The notes beneath the pieces are model-generated. The model worked only from the letters and a program-made list of their open reading frames with translations, ran no database searches and was not told the origin of the DNA. Positions 24,074 through 33,292 of a DNA stretch of 64,000 nucleotides are shown piece after piece (position 1 is the first letter of the stretch; every line of letters begins with the position of its first letter). The DNA is from Acinetobacter tandoii DSM 14970 = CIP 107469. GTDB lineage: Bacteria > Pseudomonadota > Gammaproteobacteria > Pseudomonadales > Moraxellaceae. The translations under genes and the position numbers were made by a program. Where the stretch lies: positions 268,188 to 332,187 of the forward strand of contig NZ_KE007365.1 of the NCBI RefSeq assembly GCF_000400735.1, in the 5' to 3' direction.

Positions 24074-24712
24074 TTAGAAAAATTCTTTCATGGTTGCCAA
24101 ATCTTTGAGCAAAACTTTGGGTTGAATGGTTTTTAATTTTTCAGCCGATGTATAACCCCAACCTACCGCAGCAAAATCAATACCTGCTTCATGTGCAGCT
24201 TCGCCATCCGTGGTTTGGTCGCCGACATAAATGACCTGCTCTTTACTTAAATTTAAAATGTTGAGAACACGCCTAATTCTTTTTGCCTTACCAAATACAG
24301 AAGAGCCACCATCAATATGAGCAAAAAGCTCACAGAGTTCTTTACCCAGAAGATTTTGACAGTTTTCTTTAGAGTTTGAAGTAATAATTGCGAGCGTATA
24401 CCCTCGATTATGCAGTTGTACTAACTGATCCTGCATACCTTCAAACATATAAATGCCTTGATCTCTTTCTTTCATTAAACGAATGAAATCTTTGGCAATC
24501 CATGGCAGTTTCCATCTAGAAACATTGATCTCTTTCATTATTTCTCTAGGCGTGAGTTGTTTGTAGTACTCAACCTCATGAAGGCCTACTGATTTAAAGT
24601 TATATTTTGTAGAAAGTTGATTTAAAGCACCTAAAAAGAAGCTAAAAGAATCAACTAAAGTACCATCTAAATCAAAAATAATAGCCTGATATTCTTTTAG
24701 GTTTTTTTCCAT
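24074..24712 (-). CDS. HAD-superfamily phosphatase
   Basis: The 212-residue protein is a subfamily IA HAD hydrolase. Motif I is DLDGTLVDS (nucleophile D near residue 15), motif II is TSNS, the lysine is in GKAKRIRRV, and motif IV is YVGDQTTDGEAAHEAG. It has a helical cap between residues 25 and 90, like phosphoglycolate phosphatase. The substrate is not certain. It is followed by murI on the same strand. Confidence 0.85.
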   Translation of the reverse strand: MEKNLKEYQAIIFDLDGTLVDSFSFFLGALNQLSTKYNFKSVGLHEVEYYKQLTPREIMKEINVSRWKLPWIAKDFIRLMKERDQGIYMFEGMQDQLVQLHNRGYTLAIITSNSKENCQNLLGKELCELFAHIDGGSSVFGKAKRIRRVLNILNLSKEQVIYVGDQTTDGEAAHEAGIDFAAVGWGYTSAEKLKTIQPKVLLKDLATMKEFF

Positions 24713-24763
24713 TTCTAATTTCGAAAATATATTTTTTATTATTATATTATGTTTTTTATAGCC

Positions 24764-24800
24764 TTTTAACTCAGACCTTAACTGAAGACCTGAGTTAAAA
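24764..24800. repeat. Hairpin after hutG
   Basis: TTTTAACTCAG (24764-24774) and CTGAGTTAAAA (24790-24800) are exact complements around a 15-nt loop that itself carries a small inverted repeat. It lies 15 nt after the hutG stop on the minus strand. No U-run follows, so it may stabilise the 3' end or act as a weak terminator. Confidence 0.55.
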
Positions 24801-24814
24801 TTATATTCTTTAAC

Positions 24815-25738
24815 TTATTGATTAAATAAATATTGATAAACAATATACGCTGCCAGTTTTGCTGTTCTATTGTCTAAATCAAATTTTGGATTGCATTCAG
24901 CAATATCTAGAAGTTTAATTTTTCCAGTCTCTTGAATATGCTGAAAAATTGCTTCAAAAGTGGCTAAATCAATTCCTTTTACAGCTGGCGCACTGACTCC
25001 AGGTGCAACCGCGGCTGCGAAGACATCTAAATCAATCGTAACGTACAAACAGTCTACTTTTTCAATAAAAGCATCAACCGCCGCGAGCACGTTGTTTAGG
25101 TTAAAAATATTAACCTCATGATCGCGTAAATATGAACAATTTAGAGCATCGGCTGTATCAAACAAAACTTTAGTATTGGCATGGTTCGCTACCCCAATAC
25201 ATAAATAATTAAATTGTTTTTGATGCTGCTCTGAAAGTCTTGCTGCTTGTAAAAAAGGTGTTCCAGAAGTTGCATGCTCTGCTTCACGCAAATCGAAATG
25301 GGCATCGAAATTAATAATGCCTATTTTTTTATCTGGTGCGTGGGCTTGTACATATTGGAACAGACCGCTAAAGCTACCAAATGCGACTTCATGTCCACCA
25401 CCAAGTACAATCGGTTTTAAACCATTTTGTAGGCTGGTTGCGACTTGCTCCGCCAACTCGGTTTGTGCTTGCTCTAAATTGTCATATTCACAGGTCACTG
25501 TACCCAAATCGACAATACTGACTGGACGATGGATAGGTAAATTGGCAAGCTGATTACGGATTGCATCTGGCGCATCAGCAGCACCGACTCGACCTTTATT
25601 ACGTTTCACGCCTTCATCAGAGCTAAAACCAATCAACGCAAATTCAGCATGTTGGGTTTTATTCATAATATGGTGAATACGTTGGTGTACTTCACCCTCG
25701 CCATCATGGCGACCTTGCCATTTAAATGTGTGATTCAT
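24815..25738 (-). CDS. hutG: Formimidoylglutamase
   Basis: The 307-residue protein is an arginase-family manganese enzyme. It shows GGGHEVAFGSF, NFDAHFDLR and TIDLDVFAAAVAPGVSAP, the three metal-ligand segments. It hydrolyses N-formimidoyl-L-glutamate to glutamate and formamide, the last step of the short histidine route. The start at 25738 (MNHTFKWQGRH) leaves a 10-bp gap after hutI. An upstream in-frame start at 25849 would overlap hutI by 100 bp and add a non-conserved tail. Confidence 0.93.
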   Translation of the reverse strand: MNHTFKWQGRHDGEGEVHQRIHHIMNKTQHAEFALIGFSSDEGVKRNKGRVGAADAPDAIRNQLANLPIHRPVSIVDLGTVTCEYDNLEQAQTELAEQVATSLQNGLKPIVLGGGHEVAFGSFSGLFQYVQAHAPDKKIGIINFDAHFDLREAEHATSGTPFLQAARLSEQHQKQFNYLCIGVANHANTKVLFDTADALNCSYLRDHEVNIFNLNNVLAAVDAFIEKVDCLYVTIDLDVFAAAVAPGVSAPAVKGIDLATFEAIFQHIQETGKIKLLDIAECNPKFDLDNRTAKLAAYIVYQYLFNQ

Positions 25739-25748
25739 GTGACACCGT

Positions 25749-26954
25749 TTAAAAAATAACTTCTTGTCCATGCTGAATGACTCGCTTAGGCAAATCGCCG
25801 CCAAGCCAGTAAACAATTTCAGATGGATGCTCAATATCCCAAGCCACAAAGTCAGCGACTTTACCCTGCTCCAGACTGCCGTGCGTTTGCTCTAAACCAA
25901 GTGCTTGTGCAGCATGAATGGTGACACCAGCTAATGCTTGCTCAGGCGTTAAACGGAAGAACGTGCTGCCCATGTTCAGCATTAAACGTACAGAAAGTGC
26001 TGGAGATGTACCCGGATTTAAATCACTCGAAAGCGCAATACGCACGCCATGTTTAATGAGACTTTCAATCGGTGGATATTGTGTTTCACGTAATAAATAA
26101 AACGCACCCGGTAATAACACAGCAACCGTACCCGACTCTGCCATGGCTTTGACATCATCTTCGGTCATGTACTCTAAATGGTCAGCCGACAAAGCATGAT
26201 AACGTGCTGCCAAGCTTGAGCCACCTAATGATGAGAGCTGTTCAGCATGAAGCTTAACGGGTAGACCCAATGATTGTGCTGTTTTAAAAACACGTTCGAC
26301 CTGAGCAGGTGAAAATGCTAAATGCTCGCAGAATGCATCAACTGCATCGACTAAACCTTCAGCATGCAGTTTAGGCAACATTTCTGTACAGATATGCTCG
26401 ATATAAGCATCGCTTTGGTCTTTGTACTCTGGCGGTAAAGCATGAGCAGCTAAACAGGTACTTTTGACCGTCATTGGTAAAACTTCACCAATTTGACGGA
26501 TCACACGCAGCATTTTGCGCTCGTTTTCGTAGTTGAGTCCGTAACCAGACTTAATTTCGATGGTCGTTACACCTTCTTGTTGCATGCAACGAATACGTTT
26601 AAGTGCTGAATTTAAGAGTTGTTCTTCGCTTGCTTCACGCGTTGCACGTACTGTACTGGCAATACCGCCACCGCTTGCTGCAATTTCAGCATAACTTACA
26701 CCTTGTAAGCGTCTTTCAAACTCAACGCTACGGTTGCCACCAAAAACACTATGCGTATGACAGTCGATGAAACCTGGGGTCACCCAAGCACCGTTTAAAT
26801 CAACTGTTTCGGAATAAGTGTCGGCAGGAAGTTGTTGTTGTTTTCCAATCCAATGGATGAGATGCCCTTCGGTAACAATTGCAGCATCTTCAATGTAGGA
26901 GTATTGCCCATTTTGCATGGTCGCAATGTGGCAATTCTGCCAAAGTTTTTTCAT
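25749..26954 (-). CDS. hutI: Imidazolonepropionase
   Basis: The 401-residue protein is an amidohydrolase whose metal site starts with DCHTHSVF and continues with KLHAEQL and the late ALSSDLNPG. It opens the ring of imidazolone-5-propionate to form formimidoylglutamate. GAGGAAAGG lies just before ATG at 26954; the upstream ATG at 26978 lies before that site. It is part of the hut operon, 51 bp after the permease gene and 10 bp before hutG. Confidence 0.95.
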   Translation of the reverse strand: MKKLWQNCHIATMQNGQYSYIEDAAIVTEGHLIHWIGKQQQLPADTYSETVDLNGAWVTPGFIDCHTHSVFGGNRSVEFERRLQGVSYAEIAASGGGIASTVRATREASEEQLLNSALKRIRCMQQEGVTTIEIKSGYGLNYENERKMLRVIRQIGEVLPMTVKSTCLAAHALPPEYKDQSDAYIEHICTEMLPKLHAEGLVDAVDAFCEHLAFSPAQVERVFKTAQSLGLPVKLHAEQLSSLGGSSLAARYHALSADHLEYMTEDDVKAMAESGTVAVLLPGAFYLLRETQYPPIESLIKHGVRIALSSDLNPGTSPALSVRLMLNMGSTFFRLTPEQALAGVTIHAAQALGLEQTHGSLEQGKVADFVAWDIEHPSEIVYWLGGDLPKRVIQHGQEVIF

Positions 26955-27005
26955 GAGCCTTTCCTCAAAACTGCCCAATAGTTAAACCATTGGGCAGTTC
27001 ATTTG

Positions 27006-28418
27006 TTAGCTTTCTATCTCAACATTTTGCTGGATAGGATTACTTTCCTTTCCCAAGTTTTGCTGTGGTTTTACCCATATGCGATAAGCAATAGTTAAGA
27101 GTGCAAGCCATGTTATTCCGACATAAATTGCAGGACGTGAATCAGGGAAATAACCCATCATCACTAAAATAAACACCATAAAACCAATCGCGAACGCAGG
27201 TGCAACTGGCCAACCCCATACAGGGAAATCAAGTGCTTTAATTTCAGCAGTAGATAATTTACGGCGCATTGCAACTTGCGAAAGCAAAATCATGAGCCAT
27301 ACCCAAACCGTTGCAAAAGTCGCAATTGATGCAATGATCATGAATACATTTTCAGGAATCAGATAGTTCAGCACCACACCAATTAACAGCACACCAGCCA
27401 TAACTACGACAGTCATCCAAGGCACACCATTACGCGATAATTTTTGGAAAATGCGAGGTGCTTGACCACGGTTTGCCATACCATAAAGCATACGGCCAGC
27501 GCCAAATACATCACTATTAATTGCCGAAATCGCAGCAGTCACCACCACAATATTTAGAATATTCGCAGCAGATTTAATGCCTAAATTTTCAAAAATTTGT
27601 ACGAATGGGCTACCTTGGCTACCAATTTGATTCCATGGGAAAATCGACATCAAAACAAAAATGGTCAGTACATAGAAAAGTAAAATACGTACTGGAACAG
27701 CATTAATTGCTTTTGGCAAAGTGGTTTTAGGGTCTTGTGATTCGCCAGCAGTTAAACCAATAATTTCGATACCACCGAAAGCAAATACAACCACAGATAA
27801 ACATGCAACTAAGCCTGCAATGCCATGCGGCATAAAGCCATCATAAATCCATAAGTTTTGAATACCCGGTACCACACTGCTATGGTCAGCGTGGAAGCCA
27901 TAGAACATTAAGCCTATTCCACCTAAAATCATGGCAACAATGGCACTGACTTTAATGATGGAAAGCCAGAATTCGAGTTCACCAAAGACTTTAACGTGAA
28001 TCAGGTTAATGGCACCCAAGAACATAATGAGAGATAAAATCCAGATCCACCGTGGTACATCGGGATACCAGAATCCCATATAAATACCAAAAGCGGTGAC
28101 ATCGGCAATCGCGACAATCACCATTTCAAAAACATAAGTCCAGCCTGTCGTAAAACCTGCCAGAGGACTAATGTATTGTGATGCATAGTGACTAAATGAA
28201 CCGGATACTGGGTTATGGACAGCCATTTCACCCAGTGCGCGCATAACGATATAAATTGCAATCCCTGCAACGATATACGCCAATAATACTGAAGGCCCCG
28301 CCATTTTAATGGCGGTAGCCGAACCATAGAAAAGCCCAGTTCCAATTGCTGAGCCCAATGCCAAGAAACGAATATGGCGGGTGTTCAATCCCCGCTGTAG
28401 TGTGGAGTTTTGTGACAT
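27006..28418 (-). CDS. hutT: Amino-acid permease, probable histidine transporter
   Basis: A 470-residue APC-superfamily permease with twelve hydrophobic segments. The first carries [14 protein letters not shown] and a second motif is [16 protein letters not shown], as in the AAT family of proline, aromatic and histidine permeases. ATG at 28418 has GGAG 6 nt before it. It lies inside the hut operon between hutH and hutI, which supports histidine as the substrate. Sequence alone would equally suit a proline-specific permease, so the symbol is contextual. Confidence 0.82.
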   Translation of the reverse strand: MSQNSTLQRGLNTRHIRFLALGSAIGTGLFYGSATAIKMAGPSVLLAYIVAGIAIYIVMRALGEMAVHNPVSGSFSHYASQYISPLAGFTTGWTYVFEMVIVAIADVTAFGIYMGFWYPDVPRWIWILSLIMFLGAINLIHVKVFGELEFWLSIIKVSAIVAMILGGIGLMFYGFHADHSSVVPGIQNLWIYDGFMPHGIAGLVACLSVVVFAFGGIEIIGLTAGESQDPKTTLPKAINAVPVRILLFYVLTIFVLMSIFPWNQIGSQGSPFVQIFENLGIKSAANILNIVVVTAAISAINSDVFGAGRMLYGMANRGQAPRIFQKLSRNGVPWMTVVVMAGVLLIGVVLNYLIPENVFMIIASIATFATVWVWLMILLSQVAMRRKLSTAEIKALDFPVWGWPVAPAFAIGFMVFILVMMGYFPDSRPAIYVGITWLALLTIAYRIWVKPQQNLGKESNPIQQNVEIES

Positions 28419-28482
28419 TATAATCTCCAATCCTTGAGGAAATTTAGTTAGATTCGGCCACTCCATGTGACCGTTTTATCAA

Positions 28483-30021
28483 TCACACTTCAGATAAACT
28501 AGGGAGTAGTTTTGGAATAAGTAACTCGTTTAAACAGCCACTCGAAAGTAATTCACTTGCTTGTTCAATATCAGGAGCAAAGAAACGGTCTTCACTGTAG
28601 TAAGGAACTTGATCGCGCAAGATTTTACGAGCTTGTTCAAGTTTAGGCGAGCTTTTTAAGCCTTCACGGAAGTCTAGACCCTGACAAGCGCCTAACCATT
28701 CGACAGCTAAAATGCCACGGACGTTATCAGCCATATACCAAAGACGTTTACCTGCATTCGGAGCCATTGATACATGGTCTTCCTGATTCGCTGAAGTTGG
28801 CAAACTATCAACACTTGCTGGATGCGCAAGTGCTTTGTTATCACTCGCAAGAGCTGCTGCTGTCACTTGAGCAATCATGAAACCTGAGTTCACACCGCCA
28901 TTTGCAACCAAGAACGGTGGAAGCTGTGACATGTGGCGGTCCATCATCATCGAAATACGACGTTCTGAAAGTGAACCAATTTCTGCGATTGCCAATGCTA
29001 AATTATCTGCCGCCATTGCTACAGGTTCTGCATGGAAGTTACCACCAGAAATCACATCACCTTGTTCTGCGAAAACAAGTGGGTTATCAGATACAGCATT
29101 TGCTTCAATTTCTAAAACTTCAGCAGCCTGACGGATTTGAGTTAGACATGCACCCATCACCTGTGGTTGGCAACGTAAAGAATACGGATCTTGAACTTTG
29201 CTACAGTCTTCGTGTGAATGTGCAATTTCACTCGAATCCGTCAATAAGTCACGATAAGCCGCAGCAACATCAATTTGACCACGTTGACCACGTACTTCAT
29301 GAATACGTGCATCGAACGGTGAGCGTGAACCCAGCATTGCTTCAACACTTAAGCCACCACAAACTGTCGCAGCAGCAAATAAATCTTCAGCTTCAAACAA
29401 GCCACGTAAAGCATAAGCAGTCGAAACTTGTGTACCGTTTAAAAGTGCCAAGCCTTCTTTCGCTGCTAAAGAAATTGGTTCTAAGCCTGCAATTTTTAAA
29501 GCTTCAACTGCTGGCAACCATTCACCTTTATAACGCGCTTTACTTTCACCAAGTAAAATCAAAGACATATGTGCAAGTGGTGCTAAGTCACCTGAAGCGC
29601 CTACTGAACCTTTAAGAGGAATGTGCGGATAAACTTCAGCATTAATTAAAGCCAACAAAGCATCAATGACTTTACGGCGAATACCTGAGAAGCCACGTGC
29701 CAAGCTATTTGCTTTCAATAGAATAATTAAACGAACCATTGCATCATCAAGTGCTTCACCTACACCTGCTGCATGGGAAAGAACCAATGAACGTTGTAAC
29801 TTTTCTAAATCTTCAGGAGCAATCTTGGTTGAAGCAAGTAAACCAAAACCTGTGTTAATGCCGTAAGCTGTACGCCCTTCATTTACAATCTGTTCTACAC
29901 AAGCCACGCTTGCATTGATTGCAGCTGAAGCACTTTCATCTAATTTAACTTTAATCGGGTTGAGGTAAGCTTGACGTAAATCAGCTAAGGTTAATTTTCC
30001 CGGTTGGATCAGTAATTCCAT
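28483..30021 (-). CDS. hutH: Histidine ammonia-lyase
   Basis: The 512-residue protein forms the MIO cofactor from A142-S143-G144 in [25 protein letters not shown] near residue 53 supplies the catalytic tyrosine. It removes ammonia from L-histidine to form urocanate, the first step of the pathway. It lies 87 bp after hutU. Confidence 0.97.
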   Translation of the reverse strand: MELLIQPGKLTLADLRQAYLNPIKVKLDESASAAINASVACVEQIVNEGRTAYGINTGFGLLASTKIAPEDLEKLQRSLVLSHAAGVGEALDDAMVRLIILLKANSLARGFSGIRRKVIDALLALINAEVYPHIPLKGSVGASGDLAPLAHMSLILLGESKARYKGEWLPAVEALKIAGLEPISLAAKEGLALLNGTQVSTAYALRGLFEAEDLFAAATVCGGLSVEAMLGSRSPFDARIHEVRGQRGQIDVAAAYRDLLTDSSEIAHSHEDCSKVQDPYSLRCQPQVMGACLTQIRQAAEVLEIEANAVSDNPLVFAEQGDVISGGNFHAEPVAMAADNLALAIAEIGSLSERRISMMMDRHMSQLPPFLVANGGVNSGFMIAQVTAAALASDNKALAHPASVDSLPTSANQEDHVSMAPNAGKRLWYMADNVRGILAVEWLGACQGLDFREGLKSSPKLEQARKILRDQVPYYSEDRFFAPDIEQASELLSSGCLNELLIPKLLPSLSEV

Positions 30022-30108
30022 GTTGGCTTCCTAATTTTTTGCACTATATTCTGCTGAGACAGTGCTTTTCACAATTGCAAAAAGCACCGCCAGTTCTTCC
30101 ATGTATTT

Positions 30109-31785
30109 TTATTGCGTGATCATTGGCAAGTTTAAGCCTTGCTCTTTCGCACAGTTAATCGCAATTTCATAACCGGCATCGGCATGACGCATAACACCTG
30201 TTGCAGGGTCATTGGTCAGTACACGAGCAATACGTGCAGCAGCTTCATCTGTACCGTCACACACAATCACAACGCCTGAGTGTTGAGAGAAGCCCATACC
30301 TACACCACCACCATGGTGTAAAGAAACCCAAGTTGCGCCGCCTGCTGTATTAAGCAAAGCGTTTAATAAAGGCCAGTCTGATACTGCATCTGATCCATCT
30401 TGCATTGCTTCAGTTTCACGGTTTGGACTCGCAACTGAACCTGAGTCTAAGTGGTCACGACCAATCACAACTGGAGCTGATAATTCACCGCTACGAACCA
30501 TTTCGTTAAATGCCAAACCAAGTTTTGCACGTAAGCCTAGACCAACCCAACAAATACGTGCTGGTAAGCCTTGGAAGCTAATGCGTTCACGAGCCATGTC
30601 TAACCAGTGATGTAAATGTTCATCATCAGGAATTAATTCTTTAACTTTGGCATCTGTTTTATAAATGTCTTCTGGGTCACCAGAAAGCGCTGCCCAACGG
30701 AATGGACCAATGCCGCGGCAGAACAATGGACGGATATATGCAGGTACGAAGCCAGGGAAATCAAAAGCGTTTTCTACGCCTTCTTCTTTCGCCATTTGAC
30801 GGATGTTATTACCGTAGTCAAATGTTGGAACACCCATTTTTTGGAAATCGAGCATCGCTTGTACGTGTTTCGCCATCGACTGTTTTGCAGCTTTTACAAC
30901 AGCTTCTGGTTCAGTTTTGGCACGTTCACGGTATTCATCCCAAGTCCAGCCTACTGGTAAGTAGCCATTGAGTGGATCGTGTGCACTTGTTTGGTCGGTT
31001 ACCATGTCAGGACGTACACCACGGCGAACAAGCTCAGGTAAAATTTCTGCAGCATTGCCATGAAGTGCAATTGAAATGACCTTGCCTTCTTTGGTGTAAC
31101 GATCAATACGCGCTAAAGCATCATCTAAATCAGTTGCTTGTTCATCTACATAACGAGTACGTAAACGGAAATCGATACTTGCTTGTTGGCATTCAATGTT
31201 TAAAGAACACGCACCTGCAAGTGTTGCAGCTAAAGGCTGAGCGCCCCCCATACCGCCTAAACCAGCAGTAAGAACCCAACGGCCTTTTAGATCACCGTTG
31301 TAGTGTTGGCGGCCTGCTTCAACGAAAGTTTCGTAAGTCCCTTGTACAATGCCTTGGCTACCAATGTAGATCCATGAACCTGCTGTCATTTGACCATACA
31401 TGGCCAAACCTTTGGCATCGAGTTCATTAAAGTGTTCCCAATTGGCCCAGTGTGGCACCAAGTTTGAATTGGCAATTAACACACGCGGTGCATCTTTATG
31501 GGTTTTAAATACACCTACCGGTTTACCTGATTGCACCAAAAGGGTTTCGTCTTCTTCAAGTTTTTTGAGTGTTTCTACAATTTTATCGAAGCATTCCCAG
31601 TCACGCGCTGCACGGCCAATACCCCCATACACAACAAGTTCTTTGGGGTTTTCAGCCACATCAGGGTCAAGGTTATTCATTAACATGCGCAACGGTGCTT
31701 CTGTTAACCAGCTTTTTGTATTTAAAGTTGTCCCTCTAGGTGCACGAATTTCAATGTCACGATAACGTGGATTATTTGCTTTCAC
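30109..31785 (-). CDS. hutU: Urocanate hydratase
   Basis: The 558-residue protein adds water to urocanate to form imidazolone propionate, using tightly bound NAD. It shows the family segments [53 protein letters not shown] and [10 protein letters not shown]. The start is GTG at 31785, with GGAG 7 nt before it. It is the first gene of the hutU-H-T-I-G operon. The HutC-type operator lies about 70 bp before it. Confidence 0.97.
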   Translation of the reverse strand: MKANNPRYRDIEIRAPRGTTLNTKSWLTEAPLRMLMNNLDPDVAENPKELVVYGGIGRAARDWECFDKIVETLKKLEEDETLLVQSGKPVGVFKTHKDAPRVLIANSNLVPHWANWEHFNELDAKGLAMYGQMTAGSWIYIGSQGIVQGTYETFVEAGRQHYNGDLKGRWVLTAGLGGMGGAQPLAATLAGACSLNIECQQASIDFRLRTRYVDEQATDLDDALARIDRYTKEGKVISIALHGNAAEILPELVRRGVRPDMVTDQTSAHDPLNGYLPVGWTWDEYRERAKTEPEAVVKAAKQSMAKHVQAMLDFQKMGVPTFDYGNNIRQMAKEEGVENAFDFPGFVPAYIRPLFCRGIGPFRWAALSGDPEDIYKTDAKVKELIPDDEHLHHWLDMARERISFQGLPARICWVGLGLRAKLGLAFNEMVRSGELSAPVVIGRDHLDSGSVASPNRETEAMQDGSDAVSDWPLLNALLNTAGGATWVSLHHGGGVGMGFSQHSGVVIVCDGTDEAAARIARVLTNDPATGVMRHADAGYEIAINCAKEQGLNLPMITQ

Positions 31786-31853
31786 AAACAGACTCCTTTC
31801 CTTTTAAAAATAATGTCCACAAGAATCTTCTTATGGGAAACCACATGTTCATA

Positions 31854-31867
31854 CTTGTATATACATA
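31854..31867. promoter_or_regulatory. HutC operator before hutU
   Basis: CTTGTATATACATA contains the palindrome TGTATATACA (31856-31865), matching the GTnTAnAC core of GntR/HutC-family sites. The same GTATATAC occurs before hutC. Urocanate is the known inducer that releases HutC in related bacteria. Confidence 0.75.
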
Positions 31868-31934
31868 TATATACTATATATTTTTTCATTAATGCAATAA
31901 TTTTTTTAATTTTCCATCAACCCATTAATTTAAA

Positions 31935-31969
31935 TACAAAAAAAAATGCATAAGAAGACTTATGCATTT
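31935..31969 (-). terminator. Intrinsic terminator of hutC
   Basis: AAATGCATAAG and CTTATGCATTT form an 11-bp stem with a 4-nt loop. On the minus strand it runs into nine T residues. It lies about 230 nt after the hutC stop codon and separates hutC from the hutU operon. Confidence 0.8.
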
Positions 31970-32020
31970 CCGAAAAAAATTGAATTTCTAAATTTTAAGC
32001 TTAGAACTTGTATGACTTCA

Positions 32021-32041
32021 CGCTGTTCAACCAGCGTTTTT
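32021..32041 (+). terminator. Plus-strand terminator-like hairpin
   Basis: CGCTG-TTCAAC-CAGCG is followed by TTTTT. No gene on the plus strand leads into it. It could end a small unannotated RNA or be a chance structure. Confidence 0.4.
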
Positions 32042-32081
32042 ATTGAATACACCAGAGTAGCAACGTTGTGGATCATAGTAG

Positions 32082-32112
32082 ATGAATCTTCAAATTGAAG
32101 GATTCATTTTTT
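32082..32112 (+). terminator. Second plus-strand terminator-like hairpin
   Basis: ATGAATCTTCAA pairs with TTGAAGGATTCAT, with one bulge, and T7 follows. The segment between the two plus-strand hairpins is only about 40 nt. Confidence 0.4.
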
Positions 32113-32198
32113 TAAATTTGAACTTTTATCTGGTCTCGACAAAGCTGCATACTGAGATATAAACAACTTTAAATACCTATTTCCCTTCATCTGTTGTC

Positions 32199-32954
32199 TT
32201 AGGGATTAAACTTCCCTTTCAAATGATATCGATTGCCCGGATAAATCAAACGCGCACTAGAAATGAGGTTTTTATTTGACCATGTTCTACGTTGAATAAA
32301 TAAACAAGGTTCTGCCTTATTGATTTTGAGCCATTTACACTCTTGGGCAGATGCCAAAACTGCTTTTACAATATGCTCTCCCTCAGTCATGGGCGAATTT
32401 TGCATTAAGTAAGCATTCGGCGTTATTTGCGAAAAATCTTGTTTTAAATAATTCGGCACTAAATATGAATTGACCAATCTATCTTCAATCTGCACAGGAA
32501 TATCATTTTCATAATGAATAATAATCGAATGATAAAGTAGCTGACCTTCTTGTACCTCCATTTGCAGGCTTTGTAATGCATTTGCCCGAAGACTTTCCAG
32601 AACAATAACTTCGGCACGATGCTCATGCTTTCGGGCTTGAATTTCATCAGCAATATTATTGATTTGAAACAACGAAGTTTGTCCTTGTTGCTCTGCGACA
32701 AAAGAACCCACCCCTTGAACTCGAACCAATACACCTTCTGCCGTTAGCTCCCGTAGCGCACGATTAATGGTCATACGACTACAACCCAACTGGTTAACCA
32801 ATTCACTTTCAGAAGGAATTTTTTGATTGGTCGACCATAACCCTTGATTAATTTTGGTGGTAATTAATTGCTTCACGCGCATATAAATCGGGATCGGACT
32901 ATCTGCATCAATGGTTAGCTCTAGGTCTTGTTTAGGCTCTTTTTTTATTGCCAT
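32199..32954 (-). CDS. hutC: Histidine utilization repressor
   Basis: The 251-residue GntR-family repressor has an N-terminal winged helix (about residues 15-85: PIYMRVKQLITTKI, KIPSESELVNQLGCSRMTINRALRELTAEGVLVRVQGVGSFVA). The C-terminal UTRA ligand domain binds urocanate in known HutC proteins. It is transcribed in the same direction as the hut operon and separated from it by a terminator. A GTATATAC site about 60 bp before its start suggests self-control. Confidence 0.9.
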   Translation of the reverse strand: MAIKKEPKQDLELTIDADSPIPIYMRVKQLITTKINQGLWSTNQKIPSESELVNQLGCSRMTINRALRELTAEGVLVRVQGVGSFVAEQQGQTSLFQINNIADEIQARKHEHRAEVIVLESLRANALQSLQMEVQEGQLLYHSIIIHYENDIPVQIEDRLVNSYLVPNYLKQDFSQITPNAYLMQNSPMTEGEHIVKAVLASAQECKWLKINKAEPCLFIQRRTWSNKNLISSARLIYPGNRYHLKGKFNP

Positions 32955-33013
32955 GTAATTACTCGATACAGATTAACTTAATTCTTCGCAGTTTAACCTG
33001 TACCCCTCAAAAG

Positions 33014-33021
33014 GTATATAC
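33014..33021. promoter_or_regulatory. HutC operator core before hutC
   Basis: GTATATAC occurs in the context AAGGTATATACAGA, 60 bp before the hutC start. The 8-bp core is identical to the site before hutU, consistent with autoregulation. Confidence 0.6.
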
Positions 33022-33219
33022 AGATATAGTCAAGTTATCTATATGTTCCACAGCCGTAATTCTAGACAGCCGAATTTGATGGGTAAAACTTAAAAACCTT
33101 CTTTTACAACTCCATCCATACCCATAAACCTGATTGGCTTTAAGGATTCCTTATGGTTGGTCAAAATATAGTGAACTCAACTTAAGCAAATCAACTTATA
33201 AAAAGGTGCTTCAACCTTA

Positions 33220-33260
33220 AAATAAATAAGGGACATTCGCCATCTGACAAATGTCCCTTA
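33220..33260 (-). terminator. Intrinsic terminator of the TonB receptor gene
   Basis: TAAGGGACATT and AATGTCCCTTA form an 11-bp stem around a 12-nt loop. On the minus strand the right arm is followed by TTTATTTT. It lies 33 nt after the receptor stop codon. Confidence 0.75.
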
Positions 33261-33292
33261 ACTAAGCAATTAAGCGGCTAGAAAATATTAAA

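Larger units (their letters stand above)
31786..32198. other. hutU-hutC intergenic region
   Basis: 413 bp. It holds the hutU promoter with its HutC operator, the hutC terminator and two plus-strand hairpins with T-runs. HutD, found between these genes in some proteobacteria, is absent. A minus-strand frame near 32033-32090 could end in YYDPQRCYSGVFNKNAG, but it has no start and overlaps the hairpins. Confidence 0.5.
32955..33292. other. Intergenic region between hutC and a TonB receptor
   Basis: 338 bp containing the hutC promoter with its operator at 33014-33021 and the receptor terminator at 33220-33260. No gene is visible. Confidence 0.5.

Noticed and set aside
25739-25849. Longer N-terminus for hutG
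   Set aside because: It would overlap hutI by 100 bp and add residues not typical of formimidoylglutamase.
29000-29615. Long plus-strand frame inside hutH (starting 28902)
   Set aside because: It lies fully antisense to a clear hutH gene and has a Leu/His/Gln-rich, non-protein-like composition.
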